Shown here piece after piece: positions 1-7,332 of a DNA stretch of 64,000 nt. The stretch is from Candidatus Heimdallarchaeota archaeon LC_3 (GTDB taxonomy: Archaea > Asgardarchaeota > Heimdallarchaeia > Hodarchaeales > LC-3), in NCBI GenBank assembly GCA_001940645.1, contig MDVS01000006.1:66653-130652 (forward strand). The letters run 5' to 3'. A program made the translations under genes and the position numbers. The first letter of the stretch is position 1. The number at the start of each line of letters is the position of its first letter. A model generated the notes under the pieces. The model was not told the DNA's origin. It saw only the letters and a program-made list of their open reading frames with translations, and searched no databases.

Positions 1-2
1 TT

Positions 3-236
3 TACAAAGGATCGGGGATTGCTGGTGATACCATTATTATTAATCCCGGATCGGTTGGACAACCACGCGATAGAGATCCTAGAGCTTCAGCTTGTGTCTT
101 ATTTACTTCTGAAGATCCTAATTATCTTGAGGTTAAATGGATCAGGGCTGAATACAATATAACCGATTTAGCAAGGGAAATGCGTTCATTAAATCTTCCA
201 CACCGACTTGCAGAACGATTATTCTTCGGTGAATAG
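3..236 (+). CDS. Metallophosphoesterase, C-terminal fragment (runs off the left edge)
   Basis: The window opens inside a reading frame whose last 77 codons end at the TAG at 234-236. The translation contains INPGSVGQPRDRDPRASACV, which matches the C-terminal NPGS(V/P) block of calcineurin-like/YfcE-type metallophosphoesterases, followed by a tail of the type LPxxLAERLFFG found in the diadenosine-tetraphosphatase-like group. The catalytic metal ligands of the N-terminal half lie outside the window, so substrate and activity cannot be judged. The family is known for cytosolic phosphodiester or phosphomonoester hydrolysis with two metal ions. A small hairpin follows the stop. I am fairly sure of the family and have no view on the substrate. 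Confidence 0.75.
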   Translation, partial: YKGSGIAGDTIIINPGSVGQPRDRDPRASACVLFTSEDPNYLEVKWIRAEYNITDLAREMRSLNLPHRLAERLFFGE

Positions 237-280
237 TCGCAAAACTACTTTGAATATTAAACAACTCTTTTAGACAATTA

Positions 281-294
281 GTAGGTATTCCTAC
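281..294 (+). terminator. Short hairpin after the phosphoesterase
   Basis: GTAGG and CCTAC form a perfect 5-bp stem around a TATT loop 45 bases after the phosphoesterase stop. It could mark the 3' end of that transcript. Archaeal termination does not require a hairpin, so this is a weak call. Confidence 0.3.
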
Positions 295-419
295 ATTTAT
301 GAAAAAATCATGATCATTCATAATTTTTCTTATTACTAATAATGACCAATTAATGTAGGGCTAAATATCAAGTTAATTTAAGCTTAAATAAAAGCTTATT
401 AGTATCCAGGTGAAAAAAT

Positions 420-518
420 ATGAAATTTTTCAATAAAAAGCAATCTACAAAAAGGGGATTAGATAACAAGGTTAAATCCCAGATAAATGTTATGCAACGG
501 TTCATTTATTTGAATTGA
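420..518 (+). CDS. Micropeptide A (32 aa), founding member of a paralogous family
   Basis: ATG at 420 follows the ribosome site GGTGA with a 6-base spacer and opens a 32-codon frame. The peptide has a basic N-terminus (MKFFNKK) and a C-terminal half GLDNKVKSQINVMQRFI that looks like an amphipathic helix. Aligned without gaps to the 30-residue peptide at 3035-3127, 12 of 30 positions are identical and most others conservative, with N-V/I-M-Q in register. This pattern supports translation rather than chance similarity. A degenerate second copy follows at 567, then a terminator-like hairpin. I do not recognise the family. A cationic signalling, toxin-like or membrane-active peptide are possible roles, all conjecture. 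Confidence 0.5.
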   Translation: MKFFNKKQSTKRGLDNKVKSQINVMQRFIYLN

Positions 519-566
519 TTTGTAATTAAATGAAGAAATACAATATTTTCAATAAAGGTGAAAAAA

Positions 567-608
567 ATGAAATTTATTGAAAAATCAAAATTTCAAAAAA
601 CCGGTTAA
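567..608 (+). pseudogene. Micropeptide A2, decayed copy of the micropeptide family
   Basis: ATG at 567 follows GGTGA with a 5-base spacer and encodes MKFIEKSKFQKTG before a stop. The first 13 residues share M-K-F, K6, K11 and G13 with micropeptide A at 420-518. After the stop the same frame continues as L-N-V-M-P and then stops again; N-V-M is the core of the family's C-terminal half. This fits a copy that lost about eight codons and gained a stop. It could also be a genuine 13-residue peptide. Confidence 0.35.
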
Positions 609-635
609 CTTAACGTTATGCCGTAATTTATACCC

Positions 636-702
636 CAACTTATCAATTCATAAGTTGAGTTGAAAAAGGTAAAAACTCTTTTTTTAATTAATTTACCTTT
701 TT
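636..702 (+). terminator. Double hairpin with T-run ending micropeptide cluster 1
   Basis: CAACTTAT (636-643) pairs with ATAAGTTG (650-657), a perfect 8-bp stem with a 6-base loop. Directly after it AAAAAGGTAAA (663-673) pairs with TTTACCTTTTT (692-702), an 11-bp stem whose loop carries a run of seven T. A related sequence (GTAAAAACT plus a T-run, then TTTTAC) follows the second micropeptide cluster at 3292-3320. This suggests a conserved 3' end for both clusters. Confidence 0.45.
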
Positions 703-746
703 AATACTTATAGGAATACCATTTTTTTTATGTAATTTAAATTTGT

Positions 747-770
747 ATTTAGATTATAAAAAATCTAAAT
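747..770 (-). terminator. Hairpin downstream of the membrane protein at 817-1257
   Basis: ATTTAGATT (747-755) and AATCTAAAT (762-770) form a perfect 9-bp stem around a 6-base loop. It sits 46 bases past the stop of the minus-strand gene at 817-1257, so it may mark that transcript's 3' end. Confidence 0.35.
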
Positions 771-816
771 TAATAGAAAAGTTTAGAAAAAAGGATTAAA
801 ATCTAATGATTTTTTT

Positions 817-1257
817 TCAATTAGAGGGTGGTTTGGCTAGAAACCAAACCATAACAGTAAATAATGAGCCAATTAATGGAGCACCAATAGAAGCAATGGG
901 GAGACTTGTTGGATCAGATCCTGTGACGAATGGTGAAGCAAAGACACTAACTAACATTACTCCTATCCATATTGCAATGATTGAGACTGAAAGAATATAA
1001 TGTAATTGGTAATTAATTCGTTCTCGAACCATTCGAATTACAATTGCTGTTGCTAACAAAGCCCAAATCCAAGCTGTCCATCCAACAAGAGGAAGATGTT
1101 CTTGTTGGCTCCCTGATATCAAATCGGGAGAAAATAAGCTAACTATAATCGTTGAAATCCAGATTACAGCTAGTGAAATTAAAGTCCAAACAATTTTTTT
1201 GTTTGCTAAAAGATCGTTCTTTTGAGTAATATTTCTATTTTCTGATTGAAAAGACAT
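817..1257 (-). CDS. Four-TM membrane protein with an internal duplication
   Basis: The 146-residue product has about 28 polar N-terminal residues and then four hydrophobic segments (roughly 25-45, 58-75, 88-107 and 122-141), so it should be an integral membrane protein. The two halves repeat each other. IWISTIIVSLFSPDLISGS in the first half matches IWIGVMLVSVFASPFVTGS in the second, each followed by a few residues, L-P and another helix. I recognise no named family. The gene is transcribed divergently from the next membrane protein, about 197 bases away, with an imperfect hairpin between them. The duplication suggests a pseudo-symmetric fold from two copies of a two-helix unit; this is inference. 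Confidence 0.7.
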   Translation of the reverse strand: MSFQSENRNITQKNDLLANKKIVWTLISLAVIWISTIIVSLFSPDLISGSQQEHLPLVGWTAWIWALLATAIVIRMVRERINYQLHYILSVSIIAIWIGVMLVSVFASPFVTGSDPTSLPIASIGAPLIGSLFTVMVWFLAKPPSN

Positions 1258-1294
1258 AATAATTAATTCCTTTTAATTCAATGTTTTATTAAGA

Positions 1295-1319
1295 CAAGAA
1301 TTTGTGTTCAAATTTCTTG
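1295..1319. other. Imperfect hairpin in the divergent intergenic region
   Basis: CAAGAATTTG (1295-1304) pairs with CAAATTTCTTG (1309-1319) around TGTT, with a single bulged T. It lies between the divergent starts at 1257 and 1455. It could be a leader structure of the minus-strand gene or an operator. Confidence 0.3.
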
Positions 1320-1454
1320 CTTGAATAATTTATTAAATTTAGGGTTTATAAATTAGTAGAGTAGTCTTGTTTAGAAACTTGTTGGCATTTCAGACGTGTT
1401 TAAACTTCAAACATACTTATTCATTTTTAAAGATCTTCGTGAAATATTATTATT

Positions 1455-2153
1455 ATGAGTACTGGTCAGTTATCACCTAAAGAAATCAAAGAATTACTTT
1501 TCTATCTCAATAATGCTAAATTAATGGATAAATTGCGTGTTCTTCAAACAGATGTAATAATCATCATCACAGGAGCATTGTTAATTCTTATCGCAGGTTT
1601 TTCTGAAACTTTCCTTAATATTACTCAGGGATCTGATTTTACTATTATTATCTGGATCTTTACTTTGATTTCTATTGGGACAATTACAATTTTTTTAAAG
1701 GAACAATTCTATTTGACTGTAAGACCAAAATTATCATTTGTCACACCAATATTTTTAATAATTTTAATATTAGGAGTTATAACAACAATTTTATTTGATT
1801 TATTGTTAAAATTTAATATAATTATTTTCCCAATATTCTCAATATTACTCGCAATTTACACCTATTCAATTCTAAATCCATACTATAGTAATCATAATGA
1901 CGTTTTTAAGAAGAATTTGAGTTTATTAATTCCTTTTTCCTCAATAATCTCTGGTATTACTAATATATTAGGCGCAGTGATCTTTTTTTTCAATCCATCT
2001 TTTAAAGAATCAATAATAGCAAATCAAGCTTTTGATTCGGTTGAAAGCCTAATTTTTGTATTATTCATTTCTCCTTCATTGTTTATACTTGCATTCTATA
2101 ATAGAAAGCAAATTCGAAATTATGTCTCAAATATTGAAGTACAAGAAAGATAA
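1455..2153 (+). CDS. Six-TM membrane protein of unknown function
   Basis: This encodes 232 residues. A polar N-terminal stretch (1-30) is followed by about six hydrophobic helices between residues 32 and 215, with a short charged C-terminus. No catalytic or transporter motif is visible. It converges with the winged-helix regulator at 2166-2543, whose stop lies only 12 bases away. Regulators of that type are often found beside membrane proteins, so this could be its target, but a functional link is only inferred. Confidence 0.65.
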   Translation: MSTGQLSPKEIKELLFYLNNAKLMDKLRVLQTDVIIIITGALLILIAGFSETFLNITQGSDFTIIIWIFTLISIGTITIFLKEQFYLTVRPKLSFVTPIFLIILILGVITTILFDLLLKFNIIIFPIFSILLAIYTYSILNPYYSNHNDVFKKNLSLLIPFSSIISGITNILGAVIFFFNPSFKESIIANQAFDSVESLIFVLFISPSLFILAFYNRKQIRNYVSNIEVQER

Positions 2154-2165
2154 AAACAGTTAATC

Positions 2166-2543
2166 TTAAAATTCCTTTTTGTTCTGTTCTTGTAAGCTTG
2201 TTCGTAAGATCGTTGATAAATTTTGTGCGTAATCTAAGACTTGTTTTCTCCCAAAATCAGTTATTGAAACAATGGTTGTTGGACGAGCCTCCATAAATTT
2301 CTTCTCAATTAATACTAATTTTGCTTGATCTAATTTCTTTAAGTGAGTAGATAGATTTCCTCTTGTTAATTTTAAGCCTTTAGAAATAATAGAAAATGTG
2401 GCCTCATTTCTTGAGAGCAAAAATAATAATATTGCTAGTTTTGCAGGAGAGTGGACAACTTCGTTTATATTAACAAGAGATTCGAGATCTGATTGGTTCA
2501 ATGTCGAATCGTCAAATTTTTTTTCATTTTCCACGTCTATCAA
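2166..2543 (-). CDS. Winged-helix DNA-binding regulator (HTH_34/MarR-like)
   Basis: The 125-residue protein is almost entirely one winged-helix domain (about 22-110). The recognition-helix region FSIISKGLKLTRGNLSTHLK and the wing EARPTTIVSITDFGRKQV are typical of the archaeal HTH_34 (ArsR/MarR-related) group, which bind DNA as dimers. There is no metal-binding cysteine or ligand domain. The chosen start is a TTG at 2543 and the first 20 residues are acidic and probably disordered. It probably controls itself or the adjacent membrane protein. The family call is confident; the target is unknown. Confidence 0.8.
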   Translation of the reverse strand: MIDVENEKKFDDSTLNQSDLESLVNINEVVHSPAKLAILLFLLSRNEATFSIISKGLKLTRGNLSTHLKKLDQAKLVLIEKKFMEARPTTIVSITDFGRKQVLDYAQNLSTILRTSLQEQNKKEF

Positions 2544-2667
2544 AAAATCTTTAAATTAGGTTTTTAAAAATTTTACGTGAATCTGTTACCAAATCTTTTA
2601 GAAAAATTTGTTCTCATCAAATCGAATTTTTTTTGAGAAATTAGGTAATAATTTCATAACCATTTAA

Positions 2668-2677
2668 TTTATAAAAG
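2668..2677 (+). promoter_or_regulatory. TATA box upstream of micropeptide cluster 2
   Basis: TTTATAAAAG is a near-ideal archaeal TATA element in the long gap after the winged-helix gene. A transcript starting about 25 bases downstream would run through the three micropeptide frames at 2885, 3035 and 3184 to the terminator at 3292-3320. Between about 2700 and 2880 I see only short unsupported frames. Confidence 0.4.
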
Positions 2678-2884
2678 TAATTTGTTTATCTGTAGGTACA
2701 ATCTCACTTGGTATAATAGTTAATTATGGAAAAATCATGTACAATCTGAATAAATTCAGTAAAATGAATAACTTTTCTTAATATGACAAATTTTTCCTAA
2801 AACTCATAACCTCATCTATTTTTATATGTCAATACCATAATTAATTGAGCAAGAATTAAGCAATAAACAATAAAGTGAGAATTA

Positions 2885-2977
2885 ATTAAGATATTCAACA
2901 CAAAAAGATTTAACAAAACAGCTAATCAAAAAATATTTGTATCACAGGTTAATTTTACACAGCAATTATTACGCTAA
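2885..2977 (+). CDS. Micropeptide D (30 aa), apparent AUU start
   Basis: The frame starts at ATT (2885), six bases after AGTGA, and runs exactly 30 codons. An in-frame TGA lies nine bases upstream and there is no internal ATG, GTG or TTG, so either AUU initiates or the copy is dead. Aligned without gaps to micropeptide A it shares K2, F4, N5, K7, K11, S20, Q21, N23 and Q26. Its C-terminal half is NQKIFVSQVNFTQQLLR. Length and terminal Arg equal those of the neighbouring peptides at 3035 and 3184. It is the first of three tandem copies. Confidence 0.4.
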   Translation: MKIFNTKRFNKTANQKIFVSQVNFTQQLLR

Positions 2978-3034
2978 ATTTATGCATGTCTAAACCGGAA
3001 AATATTGATTAAAATTCTAAAATGGTGGTTATTG

Positions 3035-3127
3035 ATGAAAATATTAAAGAATAAAACACTAAAACCAAAAGGTTTAGATAAACTAATAAATTCAACTGTG
3101 AATATTATGCAACAATTCATTCGCTAG
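3035..3127 (+). CDS. Micropeptide B (30 aa)
   Basis: ATG at 3035 follows GGTGG with a short spacer. The 30-residue product starts MKILKNK and ends GLDKLINSTVNIMQQFI-R. It is the best match to micropeptide A (12 of 30 identical, including G-L-D, S20, N23, M25-Q26 and F28-I29). The basic N-terminus and amphipathic C-terminal half are kept. It is the middle member of a three-gene tandem with 57-base gaps on both sides. Function is unknown. Confidence 0.5.
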   Translation: MKILKNKTLKPKGLDKLINSTVNIMQQFIR

Positions 3128-3183
3128 GGTGTATAAAAATAAAAGGATAAATTTGTCCTTAAAAATCATTTAAGGTGAAAAAA

Positions 3184-3276
3184 TTGGAATATTCTTCAAA
3201 ATCAAAATCTGTTTCACCAGCTGTAAATAAACCACACGTCTCAAAGATTTATGCTTACATAAAACAAATCAGGTAG
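3184..3276 (+). CDS. Micropeptide B2 (30 aa), TTG start
   Basis: TTG at 3184 lies five bases after GGTGA and opens a frame of exactly 30 codons. The product is Ser/Lys-rich at the N-terminus (K-S-K in register with the decayed copy at 567) and ends NKPHVSKIYAYIKQIR. Similarity to the other copies is weak: A13, K16, V19, S20 and the terminal Arg match micropeptide D. Support comes mainly from identical length, ribosome site and position in the tandem. An alternative short frame starting one base earlier seems less likely. Confidence 0.35.
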   Translation: MEYSSKSKSVSPAVNKPHVSKIYAYIKQIR

Positions 3277-3291
3277 GAAAATTTTAAGGAC

Positions 3292-3320
3292 GTAAAAACT
3301 TTTTTTTTAACTTATTTTAC
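3292..3320 (+). terminator. Hairpin with T-run ending micropeptide cluster 2
   Basis: GTAAAA (3292-3297) pairs with TTTTAC (3315-3320) around a loop containing a run of at least eight T. Sequence and layout resemble the hairpin at 663-702 after cluster 1. The rest of the gap to 3587 is AT-rich promoter sequence for the next gene. Confidence 0.45.
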
Positions 3321-3587
3321 ATCATAAGAAAATTTTCAAATGTAATTATTGTTTTGATTATATCTCTATGAGTTTGGACAAAAATATAGCTCATACTGAT
3401 CTGGATTATTAGAAAATTTTTATTATCAATCAAATTTTCTTTCTATATTTAAATCTGACTAAGATTTATAAAATTAAATGAAAATAGATAAAAATCAAAT
3501 TTTTTTATAATTAATCTAATATAAATTAAGATAATTCAATATAATACAAGAATTTACAAAGTTATTTAATAATTGGTGAAAATTTTT

Positions 3588-5090
3588 ATGTTTAAAGGTC
3601 CTATAACATCTGGTGAAGAATACATTAAAAGCTTACAAGGAAGAAAATTAAAGGTATATTTATTTGGTGAAATAATTGAAAATATTGTAGACCACCCTGT
3701 GATTAGACCCTCTATTAATGCTATGGCAAAGACCTTTGATCTAGCTAATAGTGATGAAAACCTTGCAACCGTATACTCGTCACTTTCAAACCAGAAAATT
3801 AATCGTTTTTTACACATTGCGGAAAAAAGTGAAGATTTAGTATTCCAAAATAAAATGCAACGGAGATTAGGCCAATTAACTGGTACATGTTTTCAAAGAT
3901 GTGTAGGTATGGATGCAATAAATGCACTTCATTCAGTCACATATGAAATAGACGAAAAATATCACACCAAATATCATCAAAAATTTCTAAAATTTGTAGA
4001 AATGGCACAAAAGAGTAATTTTGTTTTAGGAGGAGCAATGACGGATGTAAAAGGAGACAGGAGCAAAAGGCCCTTCGAGCAAGATGATTCTGATATGTTT
4101 GTTCATGTTATAAAGCGTGATGGAAAGGGAGTATATATTTCAGGCGCAAAAGCCCATCAAACTGGCGCGCTTAATTCTCATTGGCTAATTGTTATGCCAA
4201 CAATGAGAATGACAGAACAAGATAAAGATTATACAATAGTAGGCGCTATTCCAGTTGATACACCTGGTGTCACCTATATATATGGCCGGCAATCGAATGA
4301 TTTAAGACATTTGGAGGGTTTCCCAATTGATACAGGGAATCACTTCTTTTCTGGTCAAGAAGCATTAGTAATATTCGAAAATGTGTTTATCCCAACTGAT
4401 CTCATTTTTATGAATGGAGAATATGAGTTTGCAACAATGTTAGTTGATAGATTTACAAATTATCATCGTAGAAGCTATGTTTGTAAAAGTGGAGTTTCTG
4501 ATGTACTTATTGGTGCAGCAGCGACTATTGCTGATTATAATGGAGTCTCTAATGCCTCGCATATACGTGATAAGCTTGTCGAAATGACTCACTTAAATGA
4601 AACAATTTACGCGACAGGAATTGCTTCTTCTTACCAGTCTTATAAAATGAAATCGGGTGTATGGATGAATGATGACATGTTAGCAAATGTTTGCAAACAA
4701 AATGTCACAAGATTTCCATATGAATTAGGACGATTAGCTCAGGATTTAGCTGGAGGGTTAATGGTTACATTACCTTCAGAAAAAGACTTGAAACATGATG
4801 AATTAGGACCTCTTTTAGATAAATATCTTAAAGGAAAAAACGAGATATCAACAGAAGATCGTGTACGAATCCTACGGCTAATCGAGAATATGACTTTAGG
4901 TCGAAATGCTGTTGGGTACTTAACAGAGTCTATGCATGGTGCTGGTTCACCACAAGCTCAACGAATAAATATTTATAGACTTATGCAAATAGAATTTAAG
5001 AAAAATTTAGCAAAGTATTTAGCAGGAATCGATATTAGCGAAAAAGAGCTTTCAAGGTTTGAGAATTTTTATGAAAGAGTATTTTCGTGA
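3588..5090 (+). CDS. 4-hydroxybutyryl-CoA dehydratase / vinylacetyl-CoA isomerase-like
   Basis: This 500-residue flavoprotein belongs to the 4-hydroxyphenylacetate 3-hydroxylase/AbfD family. AbfD enzymes dehydrate 4-hydroxybutyryl-CoA to crotonyl-CoA using FAD and a [4Fe-4S] cluster. The motif C101-x3-C105 (TCFQRC) and H293/C299 (YHRRSYVC) correspond to the four cluster ligands, and the signatures ANVCKQNVTRFPYE, GGLMVTLPSE and TESMHGAGSPQAQRI are all present. In the Clostridium enzyme, as I recall it, one more residue separates the His and Cys ligands. I chose ATG 3588, which has GGTGA eight bases upstream, over an in-frame TTG at 3573. It may serve 4-aminobutyrate or 4-hydroxybutyrate breakdown or a 4-hydroxybutyrate carbon cycle; no pathway partners are adjacent. 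Confidence 0.88.
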   Translation: MFKGPITSGEEYIKSLQGRKLKVYLFGEIIENIVDHPVIRPSINAMAKTFDLANSDENLATVYSSLSNQKINRFLHIAEKSEDLVFQNKMQRRLGQLTGTCFQRCVGMDAINALHSVTYEIDEKYHTKYHQKFLKFVEMAQKSNFVLGGAMTDVKGDRSKRPFEQDDSDMFVHVIKRDGKGVYISGAKAHQTGALNSHWLIVMPTMRMTEQDKDYTIVGAIPVDTPGVTYIYGRQSNDLRHLEGFPIDTGNHFFSGQEALVIFENVFIPTDLIFMNGEYEFATMLVDRFTNYHRRSYVCKSGVSDVLIGAAATIADYNGVSNASHIRDKLVEMTHLNETIYATGIASSYQSYKMKSGVWMNDDMLANVCKQNVTRFPYELGRLAQDLAGGLMVTLPSEKDLKHDELGPLLDKYLKGKNEISTEDRVRILRLIENMTLGRNAVGYLTESMHGAGSPQAQRINIYRLMQIEFKKNLAKYLAGIDISEKELSRFENFYERVFS

Positions 5091-5197
5091 TTTTCTAACT
5101 GTTTATTTAATAAAAAAATCTTCGATACTACTAAACTAGGAAAACTATATTAATAATATTATCAAACTTTAGTTATCATATTTTCGAGGAATTATAA

Positions 5198-5557
5198 ATG
5201 AGTGTATCTCAGTCACAGGATTATTTCAATTACATCTTACAGATAGTTAGAGCTGTTATTGAACATAGAGAGTATAAGGGAACCATACCTGAGGCTTTAA
5301 AGTCAATAAATCAATATTTTCCAACGGTATCTTACAAGGACAATGAAAAAGCATTTAAAAATGTTTTCGAAGTTTATCTTAAATCCGTTGAATTAATCAA
5401 TAAGAAAGAAAAAAAATTTTGGGAATTCAGTCAAGCTAATAATCTTGATGCATTAATAGATCAAGAATTAAAAACTTTTAAGAAAATAGATGTACCTAAA
5501 GAAATACTAAAACCTATGCTTCAATACATCTTTTATAACAAATTTCAAAAACAATAA
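5198..5557 (+). CDS. Small helical hypothetical protein
   Basis: This encodes 119 residues, predicted mostly alpha-helical and lysine-rich, with no cysteines and no membrane segment. I do not recognise it. A TATA-like element lies in the roughly 100-base gap upstream, so it probably has its own promoter rather than being co-transcribed with the dehydratase. It converges on the membrane protein at 5590-6699. Confidence 0.55.
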   Translation: MSVSQSQDYFNYILQIVRAVIEHREYKGTIPEALKSINQYFPTVSYKDNEKAFKNVFEVYLKSVELINKKEKKFWEFSQANNLDALIDQELKTFKKIDVPKEILKPMLQYIFYNKFQKQ

Positions 5558-5589
5558 GATTATCTCTATACCTAAATTAATTTTGATTT

Positions 5590-6699
5590 CTATATGGGTA
5601 TGAATTCTCTTACGAATTTAAATACTTCTTGGAATTCCTTATAATTATCTTTATTAAGAATTATTCTCATTTCATTTTCATATGAATGTAGAAAAGATTT
5701 CTCGAATTGGTATGTGAGATAAGAAGCAATTGATTTTGTTACAAAATTAGTTTCTGATACTATTAAAAGAGTAGTCACAATTTTTCCGTGGTTCATTAGA
5801 ACTACTTTATCTCCAAATCTAATCTCCTCTAATTTAGAGTCACTTTTTACAGTATCTTTTAATGAAATATTCAACATCGAAAATATTCCCGATACTAATT
5901 CTTCAGGCAATTTAACTTCACTTTGATAGGAAATACCCTGAAACACAAGCCCAGTTCTTTGTTCGATCATTATTATTGAATTTAAAGATACAGAAGTAAT
6001 GAAAAAGAATGCTTTATCTTTATGAATTGATAAAGCGAAATAGATGAATAAAATACTAATGAAAACCATATAAGTATAGTTGGGTAAAGCACCAGGAAAT
6101 AAAAATCTCGATATTGAATAAAATGACAATGTCGATATTGCAATCATAACAAAAATAATCAACCAAATACGGGAAGTTATCGGAGAAGCTCTTTCACTCT
6201 TTTTTATGTCTAAAACAGTTCTGATTCTTTTTATAAGAATCAGAACTATCAAAACAAATTGAGAAAGAAACAAGAAGGAACCTAATAGTGTATAATTCGT
6301 CAAAATGAAATTTCCCACTACTTTGATTTCAATATTCAAAGCAGTATAAGCCATATTAGAAAATATCAATAAATTTACAAAATTAAGTTGAAAGAAAGAA
6401 CGATAGGTCATCTTAAAATCAACTAATATGACTGCGTACACAATTAAAACTAACCCCAATTCACCAAAAAAAAATCCTAATCGGTCAAAAAATACACTAT
6501 CCAAATTAAGATTGTTTGGTGTTGATAATAAAGGATTAATAAGAAAACTTGCTTCCATTAATAATATAAAAAAAGATGCTACATAAATTAAAGTAATTTC
6601 TTTTAATGGATTATTCCTAGTGTTATAGAACATGATGATCACGCCTATAAGAGTACTAAAAATAGCCACTAACAGAAAAAAAACTTCATAAATTAACAA
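5590..6699 (-). CDS. 7TM protein with a roadblock/longin-like cytoplasmic domain
   Basis: Residues 1-225 of 369 form about seven hydrophobic helices. Residues 228-369 form a soluble domain beginning FFFITSVSLNSIIMIEQRTG and containing LPEELVSGIFSMLN, a beta segment VVLMNHGKIVTTLLIV and FEKSFL near the end. That order (a beta hairpin ending in an E/D-x-x-x-G turn, a helix of the form LxSGxxSA, a G-x-x-x-T/L beta strand and a final helix with F-E) resembles the roadblock/longin-type sensor modules common in Asgard archaea beside small GTPases. The start is a TTG preceded by AAGGG. A membrane-anchored GTPase-regulating sensor is a reasonable but unproven reading. Confidence 0.6.
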   Translation of the reverse strand: MLIYEVFFLLVAIFSTLIGVIIMFYNTRNNPLKEITLIYVASFFILLMEASFLINPLLSTPNNLNLDSVFFDRLGFFFGELGLVLIVYAVILVDFKMTYRSFFQLNFVNLLIFSNMAYTALNIEIKVVGNFILTNYTLLGSFLFLSQFVLIVLILIKRIRTVLDIKKSERASPITSRIWLIIFVMIAISTLSFYSISRFLFPGALPNYTYMVFISILFIYFALSIHKDKAFFFITSVSLNSIIMIEQRTGLVFQGISYQSEVKLPEELVSGIFSMLNISLKDTVKSDSKLEEIRFGDKVVLMNHGKIVTTLLIVSETNFVTKSIASYLTYQFEKSFLHSYENEMRIILNKDNYKEFQEVFKFVREFIPI

Positions 6700-6797
6700 A
6701 ATATTCCCTTGGAAAGAAATTTCTCTTACAAAAATACTTTAAATATGTAATAAAAAATATTATAACAATTATTCTTTCCTTTAGAAGAAGTTTATTT

Positions 6798-7238
6798 TTA
6801 AAAAGCTTTAACCATTAAATGTGCTGTGTTTGGACAACTTCCTTTGAATTCTTCTGATTGTTCAATTTTTGAATTTGCATTTTCCCTTTTAATATAATTA
6901 AAACCAAATTTTTCATAAAGTTTTGGAACAGTGTCTGTTAATAAGAATAATTCTTTTACACCCTTTTCATTAGCATAATTTAGAAGATATTCAATTATTT
7001 TTCTTCCCAATCCTTTTTTCTGATATTTTGGATCAACCGCAATCGATCGAATTAATCCGGCTTCTTGATATATTTCAATTCCACCAGAGCCAATTATTTC
7101 ATTTTCATCTTTAATAACAAAAAAATTTGAAAGATGATCATCAATACCTTCAACAGGTAGTTTCAATGATTGTAAAAGAGTAAATATTTTCTTCAAATCT
7201 TTTTTTGTGATTTTTTCTATTCGATAATTTTTATTCAT
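6798..7238 (-). CDS. GNAT acetyltransferase, ArsN2-like
   Basis: This is a 146-residue GCN5-related acetyltransferase. The acetyl-CoA pyrophosphate loop is visible as SIAVDPKYQKKGLGRKII (Q-x-x-G-x-G), preceded by the strand IIGSGGIEIY and followed by LFLLTDTVPKLYEKFGF. The overall pattern, including L-P-V near residue 27, EAGLIRS before motif A and a C-terminal S-C-P-x-x-A-H-L-M, matches the arsenic-associated ArsN2 group as I remember it. No arsenic genes are nearby, so the substrate is open. The family call is firm; the subfamily call is moderate. Confidence 0.78.
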   Translation of the reverse strand: MNKNYRIEKITKKDLKKIFTLLQSLKLPVEGIDDHLSNFFVIKDENEIIGSGGIEIYQEAGLIRSIAVDPKYQKKGLGRKIIEYLLNYANEKGVKELFLLTDTVPKLYEKFGFNYIKRENANSKIEQSEEFKGSCPNTAHLMVKAF

Positions 7239-7297
7239 GATATAATTCTCCTTAATTCTTCTAATTATTGAAGCATAGTAAAATTTAAAAGGTTGTT

Positions 7298-7317
7298 CTA
7301 CCCAAAGGTAGTAGTAA
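7298..7317. promoter_or_regulatory. Putative TrmB operator at the trmB-like promoter
   Basis: CTACC-CAAA-GGTAG (7298-7311) is a perfect inverted repeat followed by TAGTAA. The right half GTAGTAGTAA recurs exactly upstream of the MFS gene at 8176-8185. Here the site lies only 16 bases before the ATG, downstream of any TATA box. Bound protein would block transcription there, which fits autorepression. Confidence 0.5.
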
Positions 7318-7332
7318 TAAGGAGAAAATGAA

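Noticed and set aside
806..1000. Plus-strand 64-codon frame
   Set aside because: It is entirely antisense to the four-TM gene at 817-1257 and shows no recognisable features.
2764..2800. Two near-identical five-codon frames (MNNFS and MTNFS)
   Set aside because: They are too short to support; probably a chance or relic duplication in AT-rich sequence.
3566..3817. Minus-strand frame antisense to the dehydratase start
   Set aside because: It overlaps the strongly conserved N-terminus of the dehydratase and has no homology signs.
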